DNA from: Spongiactinospora rosea
Lineage (GTDB): Bacteria; Actinomycetota; Actinomycetes; Streptosporangiales; Streptosporangiaceae
Direction of reading: 5' to 3'
Assembly (NCBI RefSeq): GCF_003315795.1
Contig: NZ_QMEY01000001.1
Span: 868,001 to 932,000, forward strand
Length of the DNA: 64,000 nucleotides
In this document: positions 7,648 to 16,222 of the stretch, in pieces
Position numbering within the stretch: position 1 is the first letter of the stretch
How the letters are laid out: each line of letters begins with the position of its first letter
The notes under the pieces: model-generated
What the model was told of the DNA's origin: nothing
The model's database searches: none
Seen by the model: only the letters and a program-made list of their open reading frames with translations
Position numbers and translations under genes: made by a program

Positions 7648-8631
7648 ATGTCCAGCCCTTTGCTGAAGACGCCCGGCGCGGTGGCCGCCGAAGGCACCGA
7701 CGCGGGAGTCGCCGCCCACTACGGCGAGCCGTACGCCGAGCAGCGCGCGCTGGCGGCCGGGGAGGCGGTGGTCGACCGCAGCAACCGCGAGGTCGTCACG
7801 ATCACCGGCCCCGACCGGCTGCGCTGGCTCAACGACCTGACCTCCCAGAAACTCGACATCCTCAAACCCGGCGAGCCCGCGCAGACGCTGTTCCTCGACG
7901 GGCAGGGCCGGGTGGAGCACCACCTGACGCTCGTGGACGACGGCAAGACCGTGTGGGGCCACGTCGATCCCGGCGCGGGCGCCGCGCTGGTCGACTGGCT
8001 GGAGCGGATGCGGTTCATGCTGCGCGTGGAGGTGGCCGACGAGACCGCCCGCTACGCGGTCGTCTCGCACCTGGCCGATGACCTGCCGCTGCCGGAGGGC
8101 GCCGTCGCGATCGGCCACGACGTGCTGCTGCCGCGCGCCGAGCTGGAAAAGCACCTGGGGCTCCGGCCGGCCGGGCTGTGGGCGTACGAGGCGCTGCGCG
8201 TGGCCGATCACCGGCCGCGGCTCGGTTTCGAGACCGACCACAAGACCATCCCGCACGAGGTGGGCTGGATCGGCAGCGCCGTTCACCTGTCCAAGGGCTG
8301 CTACCGCGGTCAGGAGACCGTGGCCCGGGTGCACAACATCGGGCATCCGCCGCGCCGCCTGGTGTTCCTGCACCTCGATGGCAGCGTGGACAAGCTGCCC
8401 GCGCACGGATCGCCGGTCACCCTCGACGACGGCGACACGGTGGGGTTCGTCGGCACCGCCGCGCGTCACCACGAGCTGGGGCCGATCGCGCTGGCCGTGG
8501 TCAAGCGCACGGTGCCGGTGGAGGCGACGCTGCTCGCCGACGGCGTGGCCGCCACCCAGGAGGTCATCGTGCCGCCCGACGCGGGCCGCAACGTGACGGT
8601 CGACCCGGCGCTGCGCCGCCGGTTGCGCTGA
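7648..8631 (+). CDS. ygfZ: YgfZ-type folate-binding Fe-S assembly protein
   Basis: 327 residues of the GcvT-like fold. The diagnostic KGCYRGQE motif, containing the essential cysteine, is near residue 217. YgfZ proteins use tetrahydrofolate to support repair or assembly of certain iron-sulfur enzymes such as MiaB. TAATCT precedes the ATG by 7 nt (leaderless), so the gene may also be transcribed separately from the upstream Fur-type gene. It is convergent with dtd. Confidence 0.85.
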   Translation: MSSPLLKTPGAVAAEGTDAGVAAHYGEPYAEQRALAAGEAVVDRSNREVVTITGPDRLRWLNDLTSQKLDILKPGEPAQTLFLDGQGRVEHHLTLVDDGKTVWGHVDPGAGAALVDWLERMRFMLRVEVADETARYAVVSHLADDLPLPEGAVAIGHDVLLPRAELEKHLGLRPAGLWAYEALRVADHRPRLGFETDHKTIPHEVGWIGSAVHLSKGCYRGQETVARVHNIGHPPRRLVFLHLDGSVDKLPAHGSPVTLDDGDTVGFVGTAARHHELGPIALAVVKRTVPVEATLLADGVAATQEVIVPPDAGRNVTVDPALRRRLR

Positions 8632-8671
8632 GGCTCGGACGTCCACTTGCGCTGAGGCTTTGTGCTGAGGC

Positions 8672-9097
8672 TCACACGTCCACGATCAGGGTGATCGGTC
8701 CGTCGTTCACCAGCGCGACCCGCATGTCCGCGCCGAAGACGCCGGTCTCGACGTGGGCGCCGAGCGTGCGCAGTCCGGCGACCACGGCGTCCACCAGGGG
8801 CTCGGCGACCGGGCCCGGGGCCGCCGCCTGCCAGGTCGGGCGGCGGCCCTTGCGGGCGTCGCCGTACAGCGTGAACTGACTGATCACCAGCAGCGGGGCC
8901 GCGACGTCGGAGCACGACTTCTCGCCGTGCAGGATGCGCAGGCCCCACAGCTTGGCGGCCAGCCGGGCCGCCTCGGCGGGCGTGTCGCCGTGCGTCACGC
9001 CCACCAGCACCAGCAGCCCGGGCTCGTCGATCGCGCCCACGACCGAACCGTCCACCGACACCGACGCGGAACTCACCCGCTGCACCACTGCTCGCAT
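8672..9097 (-). CDS. dtd: D-aminoacyl-tRNA deacylase
   Basis: 141 residues, full length for DTD. The two signature motifs are SQFTLYG (73-79) and the Gly-cis-Pro motif NDGPIT (131-136). The enzyme hydrolyses D-amino acids from mischarged tRNA in the cytosol. A short duplication (GCTGAGGCT three times, followed by near-copies of its C-terminal codons) sits immediately after its stop between 8627 and 8671. Confidence 0.93.
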   Translation of the reverse strand: MRAVVQRVSSASVSVDGSVVGAIDEPGLLVLVGVTHGDTPAEAARLAAKLWGLRILHGEKSCSDVAAPLLVISQFTLYGDARKGRRPTWQAAAPGPVAEPLVDAVVAGLRTLGAHVETGVFGADMRVALVNDGPITLIVDV

Positions 9098-9165
9098 GCC
9101 TGCGAATTCTGCCAGCCGGGCCGCTGTTTACACTCGTCCGGGGAGCCAGGCGACAGAGGGGCGAT

Positions 9166-10101
9166 ATGGAGACATTGGTCATCGAGGTGGTACGTTCCGG
9201 CTTCGTGGAGTCCGTCCACCGGGCGCGGGTGTTCGCGGCGGGCCCGGACGGCTCGGTCGTCGCGGTGTACGGGCCGGTGGACGCCCTGGCGTCCCCCCGA
9301 TCGTCGATGAAGCCGCTCCAGGCCCTCGGCATGCTGCGCGCCGGGCTCGACCTCGACGGCGAACTCCTCGCGCTGGCCTGCGCCAGTCACTCGGGGGAGG
9401 CGTTCCACACCGACGGCGTACGCAAGATCCTGGCGGGCGCGGGCCTCGGCGAGGAGGCCCTGGGCTGCCCGGCCGACCTGCCCGAGCACGCCGGGTCGCG
9501 GCGGCAGGTGCTGCGGTCGGGCGGCGAGGCCGCCCGGATCACCATGAACTGCTCCGGCAAGCACGCCGCCATGCTGGCCACCTGCGTGCTGAACGGCTGG
9601 CCCACGGCCACGTACCTGGACCCGGCCCACCCGCTGCAACGGGAGATCCGGGCGACCGTCACCGAACTCACCGGCGAGCGGATCGCCGCCTCCGGGGTGG
9701 ACGGCTGCGGCGCGCCGCTGTTCTTCGTGTCGATGGTCGGCGTGGTCCGGGCGTTCCGGGCGTTCGGTACGGCGGCGCAGGGCACGCCCGAACGCCGGAT
9801 CGCCGACGCGATGCGCGCCCACCCGCTCTGGACCTCGGGCACCGAGCGCCCGGAGGCCGCGCTGATGCGGGCCGTGCCCGGGCTGATGCTGAAGGCGGGC
9901 GCGGAGGGCTTCGACGCCTTCACCCTGGACGACGGCAGGGCCGCGGCCATCAAGATCGAGGACGGCGCGGCGCGGGCCAGGGTGCCCGCCACCGTCGCCG
10001 CGCTGCGGGCTCTCGGCGTGACCGGCCCCGAGCTGGACGGGCTCGCCGCCCCGCCGGTGCTCGGCGGCGGACGTCCGGTGGGCGAGATCCGGGTCCGTTA
10101 G
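9166..10101 (+). CDS. Asparaginase (class 3, Rhizobium etli AnsA type)
   Basis: 311 residues of the Asparaginase_II (PF06089) family, unrelated to the E. coli type I/II enzymes. Signature blocks are SSMKPLQ (nucleophile region), CASHSGE, NCSGKHAAM and DGCGAP. It converts L-asparagine to aspartate and ammonia; no signal peptide, so cytosolic. A GAGGGG site lies shortly before the ATG. Its end overlaps the convergent DUF2207 gene by 4 bases. Confidence 0.88.
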   Translation: METLVIEVVRSGFVESVHRARVFAAGPDGSVVAVYGPVDALASPRSSMKPLQALGMLRAGLDLDGELLALACASHSGEAFHTDGVRKILAGAGLGEEALGCPADLPEHAGSRRQVLRSGGEAARITMNCSGKHAAMLATCVLNGWPTATYLDPAHPLQREIRATVTELTGERIAASGVDGCGAPLFFVSMVGVVRAFRAFGTAAQGTPERRIADAMRAHPLWTSGTERPEAALMRAVPGLMLKAGAEGFDAFTLDDGRAAAIKIEDGAARARVPATVAALRALGVTGPELDGLAAPPVLGGGRPVGEIRVR

Positions 10102-11783
10102 AGGCTTCTGAACTGCCGGGCGGCCGAGATCGCGCCCGAGGTGGTGGTGGTGAAGGTCCGCATCGACCCGGCGAACTTCGACAGGTCCCACTCGGCGGGC
10201 CCGTGGTACCAGTACAGGTTGTCCGCCGGGCCGCCGCTGCCGTTGACCGAGGCCACCACCCGCGCCCAGCGGTCCACGTTGTCGAACACGACCGCGTACG
10301 GCAGGTAGCGGGAGAACACCTCGACCCGCTTGTCGGGCGGCACCCGGTCGAGGTCGCCCGCGGCCAGGTACTCGCGGAAGCCGAGGGTGTGCGCGAGGGC
10401 CGCCGCGCCCTTGGCGGTCTTGGCCGGCATGTACTGCCCGCCCATGGCCAGCGCCGCGCCCGCGATGATGACGGCGAGCCCGAGCAGGCCGTACGTGGTG
10501 AACCAGGCCAGCGCCACCGTCGCGAGCACCCCGGCCACGGTGAGCGCGGCCCCGGCGATCGTCCAGCGGGTCCGCACGCCGTCCGGGCGGCGGGCGAACC
10601 AGCCCTGGGCGACGACGTCGGTGTACAGCGCGTCGCGCACCTGCGCGAGCCCGGCCGCGAACGCGCCGTGCAGCTCCGACAGCCGTACGGCGTCGCGGCC
10701 GTCGAAGATCGCGTCGTACAGCGCCCGCTCGTAGGGCAGCAGCGAGGACACCGGGGCGTCGGGGAGCTTGACCAGCACCCAGTCGGGCGCGTCGTAGGTC
10801 TGCCGCGGCTGCTCGTCGATCCGCAGGTAGCCGCGTACGGCGAGGTCCACGATGGAGGCGGTCACGTCGATCACGTCGGCCTGCTCGTCCAGCAGGGTGC
10901 CGACCTGGCCGGGGCGCACGCCGTCGGGCGGGGTGAAGTGGCCGTCGCGCAGCGGGTCCAGCGCGCCGGACTCGTGCCCGACCACGCGGGCGTCGCGGCC
11001 CCTGGTCCAGTACAGCAGGCCGACGCCGCCGAGCAGCACCACGAGCAGCCCGGCCAGCGCGCCGCCGGTCACCGCGTCCACCGTGAACGCGTTGGACAGC
11101 TCGAACCTGCGCTCAAGGATCGGCGTGCCGCCGCTGGTGCCCTTCGGGTAGCCCATGATCACGGTGAGCGTCTCGCCGGCGGCCAGGCCCTGCTGCTCGA
11201 AGTCGCCGGTCACGCCGGTGTGGTCCATCGAGGCCGCGGTGCAGGGCAGCGAGGAGGTGAGCGGGCCGGCGAAGCAGGAGAGGTTCTGGATCTGCGCGCC
11301 GCCGGCGACCTTGACGGTGGCCTGCTCGACCCGCGCCGACCAGCCGCCCGCCGCGTGCCAGCGCAGCTCCTCGCCGCCGGCGATGGGCGTGACCACGCCC
11401 TTGACGTCGTACTCCAGGGTGGCGGTGCCGCTGGGGCCGCCGGTGAGGGTGATGGTGTCGCCGGTCAGCCTGCCGTCGCCCTTGAGGCCGGAGATCGTGT
11501 AGAGGCGGTCGCTCGCGTCGTCGTACCTGGTCCGCGTGACGAACGTCCTGACGGGCGCGCCCCCCTCGTAGGTGACGGTCTCCTTGACGTGGACCACGCC
11601 GCCGGGGCGGAGGGTCAGCTCGACGGCGTCCGTTTTGATCACCCCGGCCGCGGTGCGCGCGGCGGCCGTGGGGGTGGCCGACGCGAAGAGGAATGCTGTG
11701 GAGAGCGCGGTGCCGAAAGCGACCATGGCCGCCAGAGTGAAGGTCGTACGGACGGCCGCCCGGCGCATGAGTGATCCCGCCAT
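10098..11783 (-). CDS. DUF2207 predicted membrane protein
   Basis: 561 residues: N-terminal signal/transmembrane segment, an extracytoplasmic beta-rich DUF2207 domain (about 35-260), a transmembrane helix near 270, a cytoplasmic region, two closely spaced helices near 430-460, and a Gly/Ser C-terminal tail. Function unknown; such proteins are common in actinobacteria and firmicutes. The ATG at 11783 is preceded on the minus strand by TAGGCT at 8 nt, close to the leaderless spacing; an in-frame ATG at 11768 is an alternative. Confidence 0.85.
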   Translation of the reverse strand: MAGSLMRRAAVRTTFTLAAMVAFGTALSTAFLFASATPTAAARTAAGVIKTDAVELTLRPGGVVHVKETVTYEGGAPVRTFVTRTRYDDASDRLYTISGLKGDGRLTGDTITLTGGPSGTATLEYDVKGVVTPIAGGEELRWHAAGGWSARVEQATVKVAGGAQIQNLSCFAGPLTSSLPCTAASMDHTGVTGDFEQQGLAAGETLTVIMGYPKGTSGGTPILERRFELSNAFTVDAVTGGALAGLLVVLLGGVGLLYWTRGRDARVVGHESGALDPLRDGHFTPPDGVRPGQVGTLLDEQADVIDVTASIVDLAVRGYLRIDEQPRQTYDAPDWVLVKLPDAPVSSLLPYERALYDAIFDGRDAVRLSELHGAFAAGLAQVRDALYTDVVAQGWFARRPDGVRTRWTIAGAALTVAGVLATVALAWFTTYGLLGLAVIIAGAALAMGGQYMPAKTAKGAAALAHTLGFREYLAAGDLDRVPPDKRVEVFSRYLPYAVVFDNVDRWARVVASVNGSGGPADNLYWYHGPAEWDLSKFAGSMRTFTTTTSGAISAARQFRSL

Positions 11784-11845
11784 GGCAGGTCAGCCTACCG
11801 AGAATCCGGAGGTGACAACGGACACACGGTATTGATCGCGATATT

Positions 11846-11870
11846 TCACGAAAATTAGAACTTTTCGTGA
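11846..11870. promoter_or_regulatory. Perfect 9-bp inverted repeat in an AT-rich intergenic patch
   Basis: TCACGAAAA and TTTTCGTGA separated by 7 nt form a perfect dyad in an unusually AT-rich stretch (about 11830-11870) between divergent DUF2207 and deaminase genes. The size and spacing fit a dimeric repressor site. A transcription terminator is less likely because both flanking genes start here. Confidence 0.45.
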
Positions 11871-11995
11871 GAAGGGGGGATTAAGGGAGGGAAGGGGATT
11901 TGTGATCGGCCATTCCTGTGGCCGCGGTCCCGGCCTCTGGCGTGGGGCCTCTAGCATTACCGGGCGGATCGGGGTTTCGGGGGCCGGGAGGTGTG

Positions 11996-12472
11996 ATGGT
12001 CGGGCAGGCGGAGTTGCGGCACCTGCGGCGGTGTGTCGAACTGGCGGCGCAGGCGCTGGACGTCGGCGACGAGCCGTTCGGGTCGGTGCTGGCCGGGGCG
12101 GACGGCACGGCGCTGGCCGAGGACCACAACCACGTCGCGTCCGGCGACCGCACCCGGCACCCGGAGTTCGAGCTGGCCCGCTGGTCGGCCGAGAACATGA
12201 CACCGCGCGAGCGCGCGGGCGCGACCGTCTACACCTCGGGCGAGCACTGCCCGATGTGCTCGGCCGCGCACGCCTGGGCGGGGCTCGGCCGGATCGTCTA
12301 CGTCTGCTCGTCGGCCCAGCTCTCCGGGTGGCTGGCCGAGTGGGGCGTACCGGCCGGTCCGGTGCGGCCGCTGCCGATCCGGGAGGTCGCGCCCGGCGTG
12401 ATCGTCGAAGGGCCCGTGCCCGAGCTGGTCAACGAGGTACGCGACCTCCACCGCCGCTTCCACCGCAGGTGA
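11996..12472 (+). CDS. CMP/dCMP-type zinc deaminase
   Basis: 158 residues of the cytidine/deoxycytidylate deaminase superfamily. Zinc motifs are HPE (His55, with Glu57 as proton shuttle) and EHCPMC (Cys85, Cys88). The overall pattern resembles nucleoside, guanine or tRNA-adenosine deaminases; the essential TadA is usually more basic, so this is more likely a free-base or nucleoside deaminase. GGGAGG precedes the ATG by 5 nt, favouring this start over longer ones. Confidence 0.75.
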   Translation: MVGQAELRHLRRCVELAAQALDVGDEPFGSVLAGADGTALAEDHNHVASGDRTRHPEFELARWSAENMTPRERAGATVYTSGEHCPMCSAAHAWAGLGRIVYVCSSAQLSGWLAEWGVPAGPVRPLPIREVAPGVIVEGPVPELVNEVRDLHRRFHRR

Positions 12473-12482
12473 TCCGCGGCCC

Positions 12483-13217
12483 TCAGTCGGCGATGGCGAT
12501 GCGCAGCCGGCGGAAGCCCTTGCCCTTGCTCTCGATCTTGGCGACCTTGATGCGGCCGATCTGCTTGGTGGAGGCGACGTGCGTACCGCCGTCCGCCTGG
12601 GTGTCCAGGCCCACAATGTCGACGATCCGGACATCCTGCACCGACTCCGGGACGAGGTTGGTCGCGGTACGGATGATGTCGGGGATCTCGAACGCCTCCG
12701 CGCGTGGCAGCACCCGCACGTCGATCCGCCGGTCGGCGACCACCTCGGCGTTGCAGGCCGCCTCCACCGCCTCCTTGAACCCCGGCGGCACCTCGGGCAG
12801 GTTGAAGTCCATCCGCGCGCTCAGCGGCTCCATGTTGCCGCCGGTGACCAGCGCGCCATAGTCGCGGAAGACCACCCCGCAAAGGACGTGCAGCCCCGAA
12901 TGGGTACGCATCAGCGCGGACCTACGTTCATCGGCCACGGCGGCCGAAACGGTGGTGCCGGGCGGCGGCAGCGGGTCGCCCTCGGCGGGGATCAGATAGA
13001 GGTCATCGCCCTTGCGGACACCGGCGATCCTGGTCTCCACGCCTTGCCAGATCAGCACTCCGTGATCGGCGGGCTGGCCGCCTCCACCCGGATAGAATGC
13101 CGACTTGCTGAGCACGATCCCATCTGGCGACGCTTCGAGCACAACCGCTTCCCAGTCGCGTAGATTCTGGTCGGCGAGTTCGAGGCGAAGAGTTCTTCCG
13201 TGCAGGTCGCTGCTCAT
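12483..13217 (-). CDS. AlaX-type alanyl-tRNA editing protein
   Basis: 244 residues, homologous to the editing domain of alanyl-tRNA synthetase. AFYPGGGGQPAD is near 40-51, the zinc motif H106-x3-H110 lies in RTHSGLHVL, and the second motif is QADGGTHVAST. The Cys normally found before GGTH is replaced by Asp, so zinc coordination differs from the standard. Expected to clear Ser- or Gly-mischarged tRNA-Ala. TAAGCT precedes the ATG by 6 nt on the minus strand (leaderless). Confidence 0.82.
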   Translation of the reverse strand: MSSDLHGRTLRLELADQNLRDWEAVVLEASPDGIVLSKSAFYPGGGGQPADHGVLIWQGVETRIAGVRKGDDLYLIPAEGDPLPPPGTTVSAAVADERRSALMRTHSGLHVLCGVVFRDYGALVTGGNMEPLSARMDFNLPEVPPGFKEAVEAACNAEVVADRRIDVRVLPRAEAFEIPDIIRTATNLVPESVQDVRIVDIVGLDTQADGGTHVASTKQIGRIKVAKIESKGKGFRRLRIAIAD

Positions 13218-13247
13218 ATCGGCAGCTTACGGGTCCGAGAGGCGGTT

Positions 13248-14222
13248 ATGCGCGGTCCATCCCGAGCGCATCGCTCGTTGACGTACCGCACCCTTTCCGC
13301 CCTCGAAAGGGCCCCTGGTCGGTGGCTGCGGCTCCTCGCCCTGGCCCTGCGGCATCGGCCATGGCGCCCGGGGCCGGAGGTCGTTCCGGACGCGCGGCGC
13401 CGGCTCTCGGGGCACCGGCTCTCGGGGCACAGACCTCTCGGCGAGGCGGCGGGCGCGTCGCGGCGCCGGCCCTTATGGCGTGGGCTGGTCGCGGTGACCG
13501 GTTCCGCCGTACTGCTCGTCACCGGGTGCGGCGGGGCCGCTCCGGAGACGAACCGCACCACCCGGGTGTCCCCGCCGTCCGTCACGCACCGGGCGCCTGT
13601 CGTGATGGCCGTCGGCGACAGCTTCACCGTAGGGTCGGGGCCGGTGCGGAGCTGGAACACCTACCTCGCCGCCGCGGCACGGCAGCTCGGCTGGCAGCCC
13701 GTCATCGCGGGCGCGGCCGGTACCGGCTACCTCAATCGCGGCAAGGCCGGACGCAACTTCCTGGCCTCCTTCACCGAGGAACTGTCCTGGCGGCCCGCCC
13801 CGGACATGCTGATCGTCTCCGGCGGGCACAACGACCGCAGATGGGCCCCGGCACGGATCGAGGCCGCGTGCCACCGGCTGCTGGTCACCGTGAAGAAGCA
13901 GTGGCCGCGTACGCGCGTGATCGTCGTCGGCCCGATCTGGATGACGGCCCCTCCGTCGTGGTCCAAGGGCGTCAAGAACGCGGTCTCCTCGGCCGCCCGC
14001 CGCGCGAAGGCGCCCTTCCTGGACCCGCTGCCCGAGCTGGCCACCATGATCGACCAGCCGGGAGAGCCAAGGGCGGTGGACGAGGTGGCAGAACACCCGC
14101 AGGCCCGCTCCGGCGGCTCGGAGCTGGTCCTGCCCGACGGGGTCCACCCGACGCTGCTCGGACACCGGCGGCTGGGCAAATGGCTGGTGGACGCGCTGCG
14201 CGCGATGCCCCTGTCCGGCTGA
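13248..14222 (+). CDS. SGNH/GDSL-family hydrolase with lipobox
   Basis: About 324 residues. An unusually long Arg-rich N-terminus (about 80 residues) precedes a hydrophobic segment and the lipobox-like LLVTGC, then the SGNH catalytic blocks: block I AVGDSFTVG, block III GGHND and the terminal DGVHP (Asp-His). Likely an exported, membrane-anchored esterase or acylhydrolase. GAGAGG lies about 5 nt before the ATG at 13248. The long N-terminus suggests the true start may be further downstream near the hydrophobic segment. Confidence 0.7.
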   Translation: MRGPSRAHRSLTYRTLSALERAPGRWLRLLALALRHRPWRPGPEVVPDARRRLSGHRLSGHRPLGEAAGASRRRPLWRGLVAVTGSAVLLVTGCGGAAPETNRTTRVSPPSVTHRAPVVMAVGDSFTVGSGPVRSWNTYLAAAARQLGWQPVIAGAAGTGYLNRGKAGRNFLASFTEELSWRPAPDMLIVSGGHNDRRWAPARIEAACHRLLVTVKKQWPRTRVIVVGPIWMTAPPSWSKGVKNAVSSAARRAKAPFLDPLPELATMIDQPGEPRAVDEVAEHPQARSGGSELVLPDGVHPTLLGHRRLGKWLVDALRAMPLSG

Positions 14223-14240
14223 GGGCCCTCTAAAGGACGC

Positions 14241-14585
14241 TTACCAGGGGCCGTAGGGGCCGGAGTTGCCCCCCTTGCCGATCTCCTTGACCGCGGGACG
14301 CACATCGGCGAGGTACACCCCGGCCGCGATCACCGAAATGATCGACAGCAGCCCGATCGACGTGATGAACTGCACGGCGGCGGAGAACGAGAAGAGCGTC
14401 GCGAACGCCAGAATGATCAGCCAGAGCTGCTTGGTCTGCTTCCCGGCGATGGCGAACGCCCTGGCGGGCGTACGGATCGCGTGGATCAGCGCAAATGCCG
14501 ACATCGCGAACGCGGCGACGCCGAGCACCCAGTAGATCAGATCCAGCACTCCATGCACCGCACCCATAGTCGCCGCTCCCGTCAT
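14241..14585 (-). CDS. DUF2516 family membrane protein
   Basis: 114 residues with about three transmembrane helices and the conserved C-terminal end VRPAVKEI..GPYGPW. In mycobacteria the same neighbours (HTH regulator, HbhA, DUF2516) occur together (Rv0474-Rv0476), matching the order here. Function unknown. An in-frame ATG at 14567 is an alternative start. TAGGCT lies 9 nt before 14585 on the minus strand. Confidence 0.85.
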   Translation of the reverse strand: MTGAATMGAVHGVLDLIYWVLGVAAFAMSAFALIHAIRTPARAFAIAGKQTKQLWLIILAFATLFSFSAAVQFITSIGLLSIISVIAAGVYLADVRPAVKEIGKGGNSGPYGPW

Positions 14586-15150
14586 AGCCCGGCCAGCCTA
14601 CGCATCACACACTAACGGCCCACCGGCCGAACCCCGCGCTCCGAACCTCTTCCGTTACCTCCCAACGCCCGGACCCCGCCCAAAGTTTCCCGCCCCGGCC
14701 ACCAGGCTGCGGGCGGCGACATCTCCTCAAGCTTCAGGAGGGCATTTCATCGCCATGCCGAACAGGGAGAGCAACGTAGGTGAGTCCAATAGGCGGGTGA
14801 CACTTTGGAGTACCGCAATGGCGGTGCAAGGGATGAGCGGTGACCCGGCGTAAGAAGCTCATGTGCGCGATCTTCGTGACGCCGTGGTGTCCTCCGGGTG
14901 CTCGGCCGGCAGGGAAGGCCCGGACCGAGGGCGAAGGCGGAACGTATCGTGGATTCGTCCCCCATATTCGTGCGCGGCCGTTCCGTTACCGGCTTCACCG
15001 GCCTTTTGAAGGACCTCACCGGCGGCCAATGGGCGACGTCCGGGAACTGTCCGATACAGGATGTCAAGGCGGTAACACAGAGGTTGCTCCCGCCGAAATG
15101 GGCACCGGTTCGAGCGGATCGCCCATAAGCCCTTCGCGGGCGGGGGGAGG
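14586..15150. other. Intergenic region without a convincing gene
   Basis: About 565 bases between the DUF2516 and HbhA-like genes. Small open frames exist on the plus strand (for example from the ATG at 14756, 33 codons, and a frame ending at 15128), but none has a recognisable domain or good initiation context. Base composition between 14740 and 15110 is somewhat less GC-rich than the flanks, so a degraded gene or an untranslated RNA is possible. Confidence 0.4.
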
Positions 15151-15192
15151 CCGACGGTCCCGGGTGGCCGGTGTGGGCCGGGGGACCGTCGG
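15151..15192 (-). terminator. Terminator of the XRE - HbhA-like operon
   Basis: Perfect 11-bp stem CCGACGGTCCC / GGGACCGTCGG with a 20-nt loop, ending 9 bases beyond the stop codon of the HbhA-like gene on the minus strand. Confidence 0.75.
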
Positions 15193-15200
15193 TGGGTGGG

Positions 15201-15632
15201 TCAGGGCCTCTTGGAGTTGGCGGGCTTGCGCGGGGCGGGCTTGCGTACGACCGGCTTGGCGACGGGCGGCTCGGCGGCCTCGGAGACGTCTTCGAGTTCG
15301 AGGGCGGCCTCGCCGCTGACCCGGCTGACGACCTTGCGGCCCCGGTCGGCGAACTCCTCGTACAGCTCGGTGGCCCGGACGGTCACGATGTCGGCGTAGC
15401 CCTTGGCCTTGACCGGGAGGTCCTTGGCGTAGCCCTCGGCCTTGGCGGCGTACTCGCGGGCCTTGGTCGGCAGGTCCTTCGCGGACTGGCCGAGATCGCC
15501 GCTGCGGGCCTGGAGCTTCTCCAGGCGGCCCGGGATTTCGCGCAGCTTCTCCATCGCGAAGTCGCCGGCCCCGGCGACCGCGTAGAAGGGCTTGGAATCG
15601 GTGAGCTTCTTGACCTCGGTGGCGAACGTCAT
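15201..15632 (-). CDS. HbhA-like Lys/Ala/Pro-tailed protein
   Basis: 143 residues: an Ala/Lys/Glu-rich helical, probably coiled-coil region (about 1-105) and a basic Pro/Lys tail of the type KPAPRKPANSKRP. This is the architecture of heparin-binding haemagglutinin (HbhA), and the gene sits between the XRE regulator and DUF2516 as in mycobacteria. In non-pathogens it may organise the envelope or bind lipid bodies; adhesion should not be assumed. AAGGAAGG precedes the ATG. It lies 3 nt after the XRE gene, so they form an operon. Confidence 0.75.
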   Translation of the reverse strand: MTFATEVKKLTDSKPFYAVAGAGDFAMEKLREIPGRLEKLQARSGDLGQSAKDLPTKAREYAAKAEGYAKDLPVKAKGYADIVTVRATELYEEFADRGRKVVSRVSGEAALELEDVSEAAEPPVAKPVVRKPAPRKPANSKRP

Positions 15633-15635
15633 GGG

Positions 15636-16151
15636 TTAACCTTCCTTGGTTCGCGGAGTGGCGTTGCCGTTGCCGGTGTAGTGGTCCTCCGCCACGAAGG
15701 GCTCAAGCGTGGCGGTGTAGGACTCGGGCAACGGGTCGTCGTCGCTCTCGGCGGGCTCCGGCCGGGGCTGCGCGTTCTGGGAGGTCTGCGTGTCCTCGGC
15801 CGGAGTGCCCGTGCGGTTCTCCTTGCGAAACGACTCGTAGATGTCGATGAGTACCTGGCGCTGCCGTCCGGACAGGAACGTGTCGGCGCGGATCGCGGCG
15901 ACCACGTCACTGTCGGCCTCACGATGCTCGATGAGGCCGGCCTGCACATAGAGCGCCTGTGCGGAGATGTGCAGGCCCTTGGCGATCTGGTTGAGGATCT
16001 CCGCGCTGGGCTTGCGCAGCCCGCGCTCGATCTGGCTCAGATACGGATTGGAGACACCGGCCGCGGCGGAGAGCTGGCGAAGTGAGATCTTCGCCTGCTT
16101 GCGCTGCTCGCGGATGTACTCCCCGATCGAGCCGACCTTCGGTAGTGCCAT
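15636..16151 (-). CDS. XRE-family HTH regulator
   Basis: 171 residues from ATG 16151 (a GTG at 16169 is possible). The helix-turn-helix covers about residues 8-63 and contains LRQLSAAAGVSNPYLSQIERG. A helical middle part ends in QRQVLIDIYESFRKE, and the C-terminus is acidic and disordered. It corresponds by position to mycobacterial Rv0474. A near-perfect 20-bp dyad lies 20 bases upstream and is a candidate autoregulatory operator. Forms an operon with the HbhA-like gene. Confidence 0.85.
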   Translation of the reverse strand: MALPKVGSIGEYIREQRKQAKISLRQLSAAAGVSNPYLSQIERGLRKPSAEILNQIAKGLHISAQALYVQAGLIEHREADSDVVAAIRADTFLSGRQRQVLIDIYESFRKENRTGTPAEDTQTSQNAQPRPEPAESDDDPLPESYTATLEPFVAEDHYTGNGNATPRTKEG

Positions 16152-16170
16152 GCCACCAGTCTGCCGCACG

Positions 16171-16190
16171 CTGCTTGCAATTGCAAACAG
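16171..16190. promoter_or_regulatory. Palindrome upstream of the XRE/HbhA operon
   Basis: Perfect 12-bp palindrome TTGCAATTGCAA (16175-16186), extended to CTG...CAG with one mismatched pair over 20 bp. It is placed just upstream of the XRE start on the minus strand, hence a probable operator. Confidence 0.55.
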
Positions 16191-16222
16191 CGGGGCTAAC
16201 TGTAGCTAGCGGCAGGCGGGCG

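Noticed and set aside
8934..11774. 946-codon plus-strand open frame
   Set aside because: It runs antisense to dtd and DUF2207 and out of frame with the asparaginase gene; composition is the Gly/Arg/Ala mirror typical of GC-rich antisense frames.
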